Below, in pieces: positions 1 through 11,368 of a stretch of DNA of 64,000 bases. Under the pieces are notes generated by a model that did not search any database, was not told the DNA's origin, and saw only the letters and a list, made by a program, of their open reading frames with translations. Location of the stretch: contig RWJK01000127.1 in the NCBI GenBank assembly GCA_004335835.1, positions 1-64,000 of the forward strand. Reading direction: 5' to 3'. How positions within the stretch are numbered: the stretch's first letter is position 1; the number at the start of each line of letters is the position of its first letter. The position numbers were made by a program, and so were the translations under genes. Source of the stretch: Scenedesmus sp. ARA3 (Eukaryota > Chlorophyta > Chlorophyceae > Sphaeropleales > Scenedesmaceae).

Positions 1-2507
1 GGTTACTGGTGAGGCTGCGTTGCTTATTTTGTCGTCCTTTTCCATTCAACGGGCGTGAAGCTCCCCATCGATATCATCAGGCTGCAGCTGTAGCTGGTGC
101 GGTCTGGCGCGATGTTTCTGGGCACGGAGGTCAGCTACGTGGCTCATGATCAAACCCGACAATGGGTTCGAAACACACATACGGAAACTGCCCCACAAAC
201 AGCCTCAGGCCACAGCAGGGACTGCGAAGCTGCGGGGCGCCCACCAAAAATATTCAGGTGTAGCGCTTGGTACCATATAAAGAAAGTTGCCCAGCTGGCA
301 AGCACTGATACAGGGCAGCTTGGCAAGAGACCCATGAGTTACATAAGCTTAAGTACTGGCATCAGCGCTTGGCCATACATACCAACAGGACATCCAAAGC
401 AGCGGAAATCCAAGACAGAGCACCCTGCTATAAGGGATCATGGCATGTCATCCACTGCTACAGGTGCTGCTAGCTGCTGTACCCATGTAAAGGCAGTGAT
501 AATAGTCGTGGTTGCCCTTTGTGGAATACTGTCCTGACCCTGCAGCTGCTGCCAGTCCAACTGCCACAAACTCAACCACACCATTACCATGCACCTGCCG
601 AAAGGCCTGACTGCCTGCAGCTGTGATGGTGACAATGATCACACATATGTGGTGTGCTACCCCATACAATGTATTGAATGTTGATACGCGTGCTGCAGGC
701 AGCACAGCAATGCTAAGGCCCTTAGCTACCTCGCCTCTGATGTTATAGCATTATAAAAAGATACAAAGCATCTGCACACCGATGCATGCAAAGAACGGAT
801 AGTGTTGCGATAGTGTGACATCCCACCTCTGAAGCAGTCAAGGTGACGCCTGCAAACTGCTGCATAGAAACTGCAGGCAAGGCAGCGCAAGTTGTACACA
901 CCACCACACAAACCAGCCAGTGTGTGGCCCCATGCAATGGAGTGGCTGTACACAGCCCCTGTAGCAGCACTGCAACAGCACCGCGTGCCAGGTGTTGTCA
1001 CAAGCTGCAGCAGCCAGCCACAGCGCCTTTGCCTGCTGCACACGCTGCATGCAAGTGCAACATGGCAGGTGCCGTGGTTATTGGTTACTGCTGACACAGC
1101 CAGCAGATCTGCTTGTGGCTGCATCAGCCGTCCTGAAAAGGCATCATGCACTGACCTAGCAGGCCGCAAACACAGAAAAGTGCGAGCAATGCCACACACA
1201 TGCACATACTGCACAGCAGCACTAGGTCAGTGCTGTGTGCACGCCATGAAACGCCAACTGCCAGCAATGCGCCTTGATTACATATGCAAGGGATGCCAAA
1301 AGCAGCACGCTGAGTCTGGCGCCACTGGCACTGCCACAAGGTGTGCAGCCTGCGACTCCGCATGAAACGCTACTGCCATGCATGCATGCTGCTGCAAGAT
1401 GCTTGCTACATGCTAGACAACTGCCGGTGCCAGGCTGGCAAGCCAGCCTCCCACTGTGTGCGACATCTAGGCAACAGTTGGCGCTGCTGTCACATGCATC
1501 ACATGCTGCAACATCACGCAGCCTGCATCACCACATCGCCGCATCAAGCCTGCCCTCGCCATGCATGGCTGTGTCGCCACTTGCGCAGCACACCAACCAG
1601 AGCTCCGCACCCAGCCCCACCCAAGCCCTACAGCATCCACGCCCTTGCGTCACAGGGCACTTAACCCCCGCAAGCATGCCTAGCACGCTTGAACACATCG
1701 CCTGCTGCCCACCCTACTGCTGCAACAGCCACCTCAACACCCCAGAAACAACCCCAAACACCACAGTCGCACAGCCCCCAGCGGGATACATACACCACAG
1801 CCGCACAGCCCCTGAGCAAGGACAAGGCGGCAGGCCTGCAGGCTGCAGTGCCCGGATGCCAGACACATACTTTGTCACATACGCTTTTTGAGACAACAAG
1901 GTAAGACGATGCATATCAATGTTGTCGGAACCGCTTGAAACCAGCCGGCACAGCGGTGGTGCCAGTGATACTACTGCTGCAGGCGGCTAGAATAAGCTCC
2001 TGGCAGCAGCTGTAGCGGGTGTGGTACAAAGACAGGACTATCAGCAACACCCCTGCTGTCCAGCGCAGCACAAACAAGAGAGCCCTGAAGGTTTAGTCTA
2101 CATAAGTGCCACGGCATCAACCTGACACGCACGATCACACAAACCACAGGTGTGTAACAAACAACAGCACTGCTTTGAATGAATTATGGCAGCTGCAGCC
2201 ACACCTCAAAACCACCAGCAAAACCCCTGCAGCAGGTTGCTTTGCCCACGTGCCACCAGCACCTCCTCCGAGCAGCAACATACAAACACACATCACCAAA
2301 CACGCTGTTACAGCAGCAGAAGCGGCAAACGCAGCCCCGCCAAGCATATGTGCACCGATGCAGCGCACGAATGCACACACATCAGCATGCCTTAGCATGC
2401 CTCAGCAGGGGCTACCGTTTGCAAGCCATCGCCCAGTGCAGCAGCAGCAGCCCATTCACCAGGGCTCCTACCCCTGCCAGCGAGCGGCTGGGCAGCAGGC
2501 GTGCCAG
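1..2507. other. Left flank and 3' side of the PP2C gene; no gene seen
   Basis: Every open frame here is short, overlaps frames on the other strand, and has the CA/TG-rich composition of the intergenic DNA elsewhere in the window. I found no domain, signal peptide or splice-consistent chain of exons. The right end should hold the PP2C 3' UTR. A TGTAA motif on the minus strand lies at 2308-2312. Confidence 0.6.
2308..2312 (-). terminator. Candidate polyadenylation signal (TGTAA) of the PP2C gene
   Basis: TTACA on the plus strand reads TGTAA on the minus strand, about 196 nt past the PP2C stop. TGTAA is the common polyadenylation motif of chlorophyte algae. Assignment is by position only. Confidence 0.35.
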
Positions 2508-4365
2508 TCAGGAGCTAGCATGGTGCTCCAGCTGCACCACAATCACCGTCATGTTGTCACACCCAACACCGCGCGCGGCCTTGGGGTCTCCTGCAAGGCA
2601 CGCATCCAGCAGCGCGCACGCCGCATCTGCAGGCTTATCGCCTCCTGCAAGCCGCTTGGAGATGAAGTCCACACACTCCTGGTTGCTCATCACATCCCAC
2701 ACGCCATCGCAAGCAAGCACAAAGAAGCTGTCTTCTGGCTTGAGTGCGATGCGGCGCACGTCTGGCTGCGCAGTGATGATCTGGTCCTTGGGCGGCAGCT
2801 CATTGTTGCCCTTGTACTTGAGGTCCCCGATGGCGCGGCTGAGGTTGAGGTTGCCGTTCACGCGGCACACGCCGCCGATCTCGCTCAGGAAGCCGCCTGC
2901 AGGCGCAAGAGGTAGCATGCAGAGTGAGAAAGCTGTGATGGTGGTGTTTGGAAAGATGGGAAGTGGTTTGGAAAGAGGGGAAGTGGAGCAGGCACACGCG
3001 GGGTGCCCTGCAGATGCAGCCAGGACGCATTGCGTGCAACTGCTGTGTCTGGCTGGCAACCTGCTGCTTGCAGGAAAGCAGCACTGCTTGCAACATTATT
3101 ACAGTAACACTAAGCACCACTGCATCACTCCCCCAAAAAGCACCGCACTTTGGCCAAGCCATATGCCCATGCCATAATTGCAAGCGAACCAGCCTGCTGC
3201 TGCTGGGATGCACTGCTTCCTTGATGACCCTGACACAGCCATGTGACAGCCCTGCTAACATGCAGCCCTACAGCTTCAGAGCAAGGCTGCAGCTTCTACC
3301 TTGTGTACAGGCCTGCTGCTGCAGTGACGCTGCTCGACGTGCGGCACATCACACTGCCCCAAAACACCTGACCTGCCGCACGGACCACAGCTGTGCTGGC
3401 GCCACTCACCCTACTGCTGTTGCTGTTGACGCTCCACCACCCAGCTCACACTCCCCGGTTCCCTTGCCCTGCCCAGCTGCAACTTTTTTCAGCTGCAAGA
3501 TCCAAGATGCATCAGACAAAGCTACCAAAGCCTTGACCTGCAATCCTGGCCCACCTGCGTTGAGGATGCGGTTGCGCTCCACTTCATGTGCTGGCTTGTG
3601 GTCTTCTGACAGCGCCACTGCCTGGCCCCCGCGGCACAGCACGCCCCGCGAGTCACCAGCGTTGGCAACAAACAGCTCGTTGCCGTACTTGACCGCAACC
3701 ACAGCTGTGCAGCCTGCCTGCACGCGCGAGTCAGCAGGCTCGATGACACGCGGCGGCGCTGCTGCGCTGCTGCCGCTGCCGTTGCCGCTGGAGCCTGCTG
3801 CGGCGCCGCTGCTGCCTCCTGCTGCTGCCTCTGAAGCCAAGCTGTCCTCACCCTCTGCTGTGCCAGCGCTGCTGCCGTCTGAGCCTGCGGGCTGCTCCCC
3901 CTGCCAGCGTTTGATTTGGAAGACCCGCTTGATCATCTCCAGGGCGTCCATGGACATGGCACTGTCCCCGTCGCCCTCAGCGCGGCTTTCCTCATCGTCT
4001 GCATCGTCCTTGGTCTTCAGCTGCTCCAGCTCCTCGGCGTATTTGTGATCGCGCAGCATGTCATCCATGCGGTGGAAGACCTGGATCAGGGAGTCCTCGA
4101 CGGCACCCGCCCCGAACTGCTCTAGGTTCTGCACCTCCTGAGACAGGTACTTCTGGCAGAACTTGGCGACCTCTGCCCCGCCGTGGCCGTCGAAGACGCC
4201 GAAGATGGCACAGCCTGGGTCCCCCGACAGCCCCACCTCGGCGATGTGGGCGTCTTCCATGGTGCGCCTCCAGCCCTGCATGGAGCCCCCACCATAGTTG
4301 ATGGACTGCCCCTGCCCTTCGAAGACCTCTTTGTCCGTGACAGGGGTAGACAAGTATGCACCCAT
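2508..4365 (-). CDS. PP2C-family Ser/Thr protein phosphatase (2 exons)
   Basis: Metal-dependent protein phosphatase that removes phosphate from Ser/Thr residues. Exons are 4365-3555 and 2896-2508 (399 aa); the donor GTGGGC and acceptor CTGCAG join in phase 1, restoring NAGGFLSE. Metal-binding motifs are all present: MEDAH at residues 36-40, DGHGG at 59-63, GDSRG near 237, DGVWD near 334 and GCDNMT near 383. Between the second and third motifs (about residues 100-215) sits an acidic then Ser/Gly/Ala-rich insertion not needed for the fold, seen in other plant and protist PP2Cs as a variable loop. The N terminus MGAY has Gly2, but Tyr at position 4 and Thr at 7 do not make a strong myristoylation site. 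The start is the first ATG of the open frame. No transit peptide or membrane segment is evident, so a cytosolic or nuclear site is inferred. Confidence 0.93.
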
Positions 4366-7026
4366 GATTGCTAGCTATATGCAGGCTCTATGGGCTCAGT
4401 CAACTACACAGACAAATGACTTGATCTCCAGCGCTTCATCGTTTTGAAAAAGACCTCAGCTGATGCATGCACACGAAGGAGGGCCACGCCAAAGCAGCAG
4501 TTCGACAGTGTCTCGCACGCACACAGCTGCTGCGTTTCATGCACCCGTCAAATCAAACTCGACGCAACTGCTTTGCTTCCAATGGGCGGCCACGCAACCA
4601 ACAAGTACGAAAGCAGGGAAACTGCTGAACCCCTGTCACACTATAACAGCAGCTGCTTGTTGTGTCCCATGTGTATGGCACAGTGGGCACAGCATAGCGT
4701 TAATGTGCTGATCGGAGCATTTTACAGCGCTGTGCGCGTCTTGCAAGCAGTTCTTATGCTGCCGCAGCCTATGAGGCAGGCTCAAGCATCACACAGGATG
4801 CACTGCTGCTGTCACTGCTGCTGCTGCTGCTGCTTGCACATTGCAGAACAGAATGGCGACCAACGTCTAATACTCATTGCATTTTGAGCGTGATCTACTG
4901 CGCTGAGATGAGAGTGTATGATGCTATGCCACCTTCCATGCCGCCAGCTCAGCAGATGGCAGTACAACTGCAAACTGCAGAACAGTGACAGAAGAATACT
5001 CGTTTACGAGCTGCAAGAAGTACGTGCAGATATAAGTCTGTGGCGTGGCGTGGGTTCTGGGTCTGCTGCGGTTTGCAGTAGTGCCTTTGCACAGGCTAGT
5101 GCTGAGTCAGGTGAGGGGGCTCGCGGTTTTATACATGTAATGCCTGCAACCAGCGCTGTGCGAACTGGCATAATTACTGTTACACTCCTTTACCTGCTGC
5201 CTTCAATTGCTGTCCTCAACAGCAGCGTGTGCATGGAACTGCTACAGCTCAACTCGACACAACACTCAGTGACTGGCCAAGTTAACGCCAGGTGGATTTG
5301 CATGGGGGGCTGTGGACGCGGCACTGCAAGTTGGCTGCATCTATTAGCACCTCCACTGAAAGGAAATCAACCGTTTTGTTCACTGGCAGTGAAGCGTATA
5401 TCTTCGGGGGCAGCTGCAAGCCCACATGCTCATGCAGGCCCTGACGCAGCGCCCAGCTAGCAGGTGTGCAGATGTTGACAGGAACAGCTGCTGCTGCAGC
5501 AGTGCAGGCGCAGTGCCCCCTGCAATCAGGTTCGCCTGACTGCTGCGTGTAACTAGCCAGTTATGTTGCGTCCCCCCTGGTAACAAAAAAACAGCAGTGC
5601 ATGCTTGCAAGTGAGGTCTCACACCGCCCCACCCGTCCCCAAGCAAGCGCTGCTGCATGCCTCTGCACATGCATGTTCTGCTGGAAGCACAGTAGACACA
5701 TGGCCGCCACTTCAGCTCTGGTAAACTGCCGTCAACGTTGACCGACATCAGTTTTGCACGTCACCTGCCCATTGCATATGGCGCAGCCATGGCACAGCCA
5801 TGGCACAGGCCGTGTGAATGTCTCAACATGCTTGTCAGTGCACTGGCAGCGTAACTATCCGCCATGAAGACCAAACTGCTGCAACCATTTGCTATTGACA
5901 GTAGGGTTCTGCTGACCACTGGTGACCACAGGCGGGTGCGCCTGCAACTACGTACACGTGCCAATACATAGGCGTACTTGCGCGCACTGTTCACGCAGTG
6001 TGACTTTACAACTTTTCTTGACGACAACACACCAACAATCATCGCCATGTGAACACCTCTACCACGAGTGCGGCAGCATGCTGGGCTGGCTCCGCCAGTG
6101 GCAGCAACTGAGTCACTAGCATTGAGGGCACCGCCAGATGCTGCAGCCGACCACCCAAACAACGGAAGGTAGATGCTTGTACAATGCTTCTCTGTGGCGT
6201 GAGGAACGGCCCCCTCCCGCCCCGCCCTGCACAACGTCAATTCGTCATTTTACAACGCAATGGACAAGCGCCTTGGCGCTTCAACACCGTCCGGGTTCAT
6301 CAAACAACAGTGCTGAACAATACAAACATAGCAGCAACTGGCATCAGTGATGCTGTGACAGCACCATGCACATGGCAAGCAGCCCTCACGCAGGCTGATC
6401 ACAGTATGCTGTTGTGCATTGTGCAGTATGCGTCATGCTGCGTGATCTTGCATGATGCATTATGCATTTTGACTGCTGTTAGCCTATGCCCCTGCCAGCC
6501 ACAGCCGCAGCGCACTTGCACTCACAGCTTTGTGCCCAGTGCGATGGGCACAGCTGCCAGCAGTGCCGCTGGGCCAGCAGCATCTGCCTCACAGAAGGAC
6601 CGTGCCACTGGCAGGTGAAACATGTCCATGCAGATGCATTGGGCTCATGAGTCATTGCCATGCTGCTAGCCAGACATGAAAGCGTAGCTTAAACAGCAAG
6701 CAGCACTGTGCTGATCATGGTGGCACACCAGGTGTTGGCATATCACTGCAATGACGTAGCGCTGCCCAGTTTGAACTAAAGCAGGGTTCAGTTTGCATCG
6801 CCAACATCACTTCAGCAACGCAGAACATCATCCGACAGCTGCTACCATGCAGCTGGCACCTGGGCAAAGCTGGCCACCAGCCCCTGGCACAGAACATACA
6901 CACATACACAGGCTGCTACACACGCATGCAGTTTTGCTTTGCAAATTTATGTTGGCAGCCAGCACAAGCACCGGCTGACAACCTGCTGACAATGCATCAG
7001 CCACCAACCAACCAGTCTGCTTCCGA
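4366..7026. other. Intergenic: PP2C promoter side and PAN-gene 3' flank
   Basis: No gene recognised. A 159-codon minus frame at 5761-6240 has no family features. TGTAA motifs on the minus strand at 6250-6254 and 6006-6010 could end the PAN/CxxC transcript. A short CTG run lies near 4804-4834. Confidence 0.5.
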
Positions 7027-7376
7027 TCAGCGTCGGACCAGGCACCTTGCCCTGTATGCCTCAGTGCTGTTCAGCTGCCGCTTCAAACACTCAAAGCAGC
7101 CACCCTTGTTGTCCGCATTCGCACACCCCAGGCACCACTGCTTTGCCCCGCTGCTGACAGCAGGGGACGCCAGGCACTGCAGGCACTGCTGCTTATCTTC
7201 CAAATCTGTCAGGCTCAGGCAGCCGGAGCAGAAGGCTTGGCTGGTGCCGTTGCTGCTTTGCAGGCTGGCGCTGCAGTTGTAGCAGGCTGCAGCAGCGGCT
7301 GGGTCTGCTTCCAGTGCGCAGTATTCGCAGTCGGCGCTGTAACGCTCCGCACTGCTGCAGGCCAGGCACCTGCAGC

Positions 7377-7428
<52 letters not shown>

Positions 7429-8204
7429 GGGCAGTGATGACAGCGCACTGACCGCATGCACACGGAACTCATGCAGTATGGCCCACCGGGTTTGTCTGCA
7501 TTGGCATAGCAGTGGCTGCTGTGAGCATGGATATGTGCCTCAAGTTTGTCCCACAGGCCTTGCAAGGCTGTGCGCTTGTTGGTGGTGTAAAGATGTGTCT
7601 ATGAATGTGTCTCTGGGCACGCTGCTGATGCACGGAGTCCAGCTTGGGCCGAGGTGGCTTGACGATTTGCTTTTAGAGTCAATAAGAATGTGTGCCCAAG
7701 CTTAGCCGAGGCAGTTGGGTAGTGCATAGCAAGTGGCAACCAGGGCGACCTGCCAAAAACCTCTGTGGCACATCAGCTTTGCTTCAAGCAAACTATGTAT
7801 GAAAAATGCTTGTTCGCCAACCTTCACTGAAGGTTGGCAACAAAGCATTCTCTATTCATAGTTTACTGTATAACATCGTCCTTTCACACCACCAGCAGGC
7901 TCACATGTCTCTCTGGTTGGAGCGCTCCACGCACAGCCGGCAGATGGGCGACGTCACACCAATGCATTGCCCGCTGCCTGGCTCATCATCCCCAGCTGCA
8001 GACACATTGAACGGCTGTGAAGAGTTGCCCGACTTGGGCCTGTTCTCACAGAAGTTCTTTGCAGCGCTGGCGAGGCAGGCGGTGCACTGCTGCGGCTGGC
8101 TGGACTGTGCGCAGCTGCTGCAGCTGCTGGCAAGGGCGATGCCGTGCTGCTTCAGGCAGGGGATGCACGCGTCCATGTCTGCGGTGGGCGCAACAGCCTG
8201 CCGT

Positions 8205-8244
<40 letters not shown>

Positions 8245-8528
8245 TGGCATGTAGTGTGCAACTTGCACGAGCCAGCGCTGTCCTGTCACCCTGACAGCTG
8301 CAGCGTGTAGCAGCTCAAGACTGTTGGGCTGCGTCTTCTCTGCATGTGCAACGACTCAGCGCCGGGCGGAGGTCTGTCACTTGCTGCTGCTGCTGCTACT
8401 GCTGCTGCTGCATATTCACCCTTACCTCAGCAGGACACCTGTGGCAGGGCAGTGTGTCGTTGGCTAGGCATGCCATGCACGCATCAGGCGCACGGCTGTT
8501 GTAGCAGCTGCGGCAGCCGTCCTGCGGC

Positions 8529-8559
<31 letters not shown>

Positions 8560-11368
8560 CAGGGTATGGTATATGGTGCATGGGGCACATGTAGCTGGTG
8601 TGTTTTAGGCACTTGCACAGTGTCTGCTTGATACGGACAGCGCATGTGCGCCATTGCCAAGGGGCGCACCCGGATGTACACTATTCTAAAACCACATCAA
8701 ATGGCTCTGTGAAATACCTCCAGAGTAAGGATCAAGCCACAGCACACCACGTCACCAGCCAGTATGGCTTCTACTGCTGCTCCCACACCATGGTACAGCA
8801 TTGCTTGCATGTGCTTAGCCATGCATCTACTGACTACAATTGTCCTTCACACGATGTGCAGCGCACCCGAGGCTGCCGCAGGGCTTGTGCCTGAGGTAGG
8901 GTTCAATCCTGAGATCTAAAATGACATATCTATATGGTAAATGCACATATAGCAGATGTATTGTAAAAGACCTTTCGACCAAATTGTATTGCAGCGCACC
9001 TGAGGCTGCCGCAGGTTTGACACGCCACGGATGGCCAGGCTGGCAGCGTCCTGCTGCGTGCTGTTCACACAGGCCAGGCAGCCAGTCACGTTGGCCCCGC
9101 CAGCACATGACTCACAGGCTCGTGCAGAGCTGCCAGTGCAGGCGGGTGGCAGCGTGAACACGCCAGACACCCAGCCTGGCAGCAGGTACAAGTGTCATAG
9201 AGCAGCACAGGTGCCGCGGCAGCGCAGTGCAGGCATGTGAGTTGTGGCGGTGAGTTCCCTGGTAGGCTTTGGCGGCTGCCTGTGCACTGGACAAAGGGTG
9301 TGCACAACGAGCCGCATCATCGTGCCATCGGCTGCTGAGGATAATCATTTGGAGGCGTTGCAAACACGACCGTCAGCAGTGACTGCAGTGCCAGCAGCAG
9401 TGCCAGTCACAAAGTAACAGCAGGCCAAGAGACTACATGGCAAGCAGGCAGCAGTCGGGTTATTTCAAGCTGTTGCTGCTGCTGCAGGCTCACCTGCTCC
9501 TGCAGCACCCTGTGCAAGGATGACAGCATCAGCAGGGTCCTCCACTGCAGCCAGGGAGCACATGCCGTACGGCCAGCCGCCGCTAGGATGGCAGCCGCTG
9601 CTGCCCTTGGGCAGGAAGGGGCCAAAGCCTGCACACAGCAGCACGAGCCTCTGTTCTTAGAACACGTGTACGTTCTTGTATTCGTGTGTCCCAGCACGGC
9701 CGTTGTGCGCCACGCCGAAACACGTCACAGCGTGTTTGGCGGCAGCAGGGGACTCCCCGGCTCACCGTGTCGAGCCGTGTCTTATTTGTCGTATACAGGG
9801 GGGTGTCCCGGCCGTGTGTCATTGCTAATTCTGCAACAGCTAGCGATCAAAGGCAACACAGTGCAACAAGGTTGTGGGCATCATACAGCACCAGGCTGCC
9901 ATGCTGGCCGGTTGCCTGCAACCGCTTGAAGGCCCGTTTTGCTGGACTGCGCATTACTGGCTGTTTTATGCAAGTGCATTAGAGCCTCTATTGCTGAGCA
10001 TTGTCCGGCCCACCTGTGATGGGCAGCTGCACCCAATAGCTGCTGGCATCACCCTTGACGCCGCCAGTGGCGTTCACTGCAACACAGCAGGCAAAGAAGG
10101 GCAGCGGCAATGGCGCATGAATGAGATCTGCTGCCTGCATGCTCACCGAAACAGGGACTCACACTGGGTGCTGCTGCAGTGAGAGGCACACACTGCGGCG
10201 TACAGCCTCAACCATCGGGCTCTGCTGCAACCATTGTGGCGGAGCAGTGGTTGGAGTTGCACACAGCCAGCCGCCCACGCTTGCCATACACAGCATGCAG
10301 GAGTGCGGCTGGGTACGCCGTCAAAGGCAGCTGGGGTGCACGCTGCATCAAACCCCCCCCAGGTGGACCAAGCAATTCACAGCTTGACAATACACGGCGC
10401 GTATGTGCTGCCTGTCTCACGCCCCCTGTCACAGCAGCCCGACAACTTCAGATGTTCACCTGGCGGGTGTTGCGCAGCCCATTCTGCGCAGCCTGCACCG
10501 CAGCCCGTGGTGGTGCTGCAGTAGCTGAACGCGTTGCAGCCGGGCAGCAGCGCGCAGTGCAGCGAGCACTCCTGCACCGACTTTATGTACAGGCCCGCGG
10601 CTGCTGTGGCTTCTGGGTTGGCTGCTGCAGCGGCTGCTGCCTCTGTGCCTGGCGTGGCTGGCTCAGGCGCATGCAGGCTGCCCACATCCAACACCAAGAC
10701 CTGCAGCAGCAGTAGCAGTAGCAGCAGCAGCAGCGAGCAGTGACATTGGCGGCGCTGGCGTGTCAAAGGCACCTTTGAAGCAGCAGGAGCATGGCTGCCC
10801 TCACAGACATAGAGGCAAGTGCGGCTGCAGTCCTGGCAAAGCTTTGCCTGGCTTAAGCCCTTGATCAGATCAGTTGCGGTAAGTGCGTACAGTAGCTGTG
10901 TCACACTGTGCAAGGCTTGTTGCCATGCGGTAGCCAATGATCTGGGAAGGTGATCGACTCTGCTGCTGTTGCCATGTGGTAGCCAATGATCTGGGAAGGT
11001 GATCGACTCTGCTGCTGGTACAACAGGCTGGTGTAGCTGCTGCTGCCTCCCGATGCACGGCACACACACCATGGCGTGGGTGCCTGAGGGGTGATACTGT
11101 ATTCTAGCAAATATAAATGTGCATAAACGATGGTTATATTCACTGTTGGCTTGATCTGTGATGCAAGCACATGCTGCAAGCTTACCTGCCCCAAGATGCG
11201 CGTGTTGCTGAATGTCCTCCCATTCACCGCTGTGGTGGTGGCACCAGCTCGTCCGCCAGCAGCAGCAGGCAGTATGTTTCTTTGTGCCGTGGTTTGTGCT
11301 GCTGCCCCTAAGTTGTGCACAGCACCCGGCCACACGGCCAAGGCGAAGCAGAAGATATGCAGCAGCAT
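7027..11368 (-). CDS. Secreted PAN/Apple-domain protein with CxxC repeats (8 exons)
   Basis: Predicted extracellular or cell-wall protein; ligand unknown. Exons: 11368-11186, 10895-10773, 10700-10421, 9628-9494, 9175-9000, 8521-8426, 8197-7905, 7369-7027; all phases match and give 542 aa. The N terminus MLLHIFCFALAVWPGAV is a good signal peptide. Exons 3-5 hold a PAN/Apple-like module (residues about 140-250) with the core CNAFSYC, later PYGMC and WVSGVF. Residues about 250-540 carry many CxxC pairs (CESC, CLAC, CRSC, CMAC, CHRC, CIPC, CSSC, CTAC, CRLC, CEYC, CSGC, CLQC, CLGC, CFEC), so a disulfide-rich stalk is likely. The stop after exon 3 at 10377 is avoided by the GTGAGA donor at 10420. 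Exon 2 is the least certain, because other acceptors lie close by. Several introns hold CAG/CTG tracts. Confidence 0.8.
7805..7848. repeat. Near-perfect inverted repeat in PAN-gene intron 7
   Basis: The core arms are GCCAACCTTCA and TGAAGGTTGGC separated by one base (7816-7838). Pairing continues outwards (TTGTT with AACAA, AATGC with GCATT) with single-base bulges, so about 20 bp can pair with almost no loop. It lies in the intron between 7904 and 7370. Confidence 0.7.
8203..8241 (-). repeat. CTG tract before the acceptor of PAN intron 6
   Basis: About 13 CTG units in the sense of the gene, ending only a few bases before the acceptor at 8198. Similar runs precede the acceptors at 7370, 8522 and 10701. 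Confidence 0.85.
8385..8412 (-). repeat. CAG tract just inside the donor of PAN intron 6
   Basis: In the sense of the gene this is a CAG run (with one TAG interruption) about 13-40 nt after the donor at 8425. It pairs in principle with the CTG run at 8203-8241 at the other end of the same intron. Confidence 0.8.
8866..8886 (-). repeat. Echo of the PAN exon 5 donor end
   Basis: A near copy of 8991-9011, which spans the end of exon 5 and its donor (GCAGCGCACC then GAGGCTGCCGCAGG in plus-strand sense). It lies inside the following intron in the same orientation. Confidence 0.6.
10921..11018. repeat. 49-bp tandem duplication in PAN intron 1
   Basis: Two copies with a 49-bp period, starting at 10921 and 10970 and differing at one or two bases. 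Both begin TGCCATG and end TGCTGCTG. It lies between exon 1 (ending 11186) and the proposed exon 2 (from 10895). Confidence 0.85.

Noticed and set aside
5761..6240. 159-codon minus frame
   Set aside because: Composition like the surrounding intergenic DNA; no features.
7215..7565. Frames with long Leu, Ala, Ser or Gln runs over CAG/CTG tracts (also near 8046-8310, 19250-19310, 22159-22590, 23534-23740)
   Set aside because: The tracts lie in introns next to well supported splice sites; the homopolymers are repeat translations.
10377..10700. PAN-gene exon 3 read through to a stop at 10377, ending the protein there
   Set aside because: The GTGAGA donor at 10420 joins in phase to the exon at 9628, which completes the PAN module and leads into further CxxC exons with matching phases.
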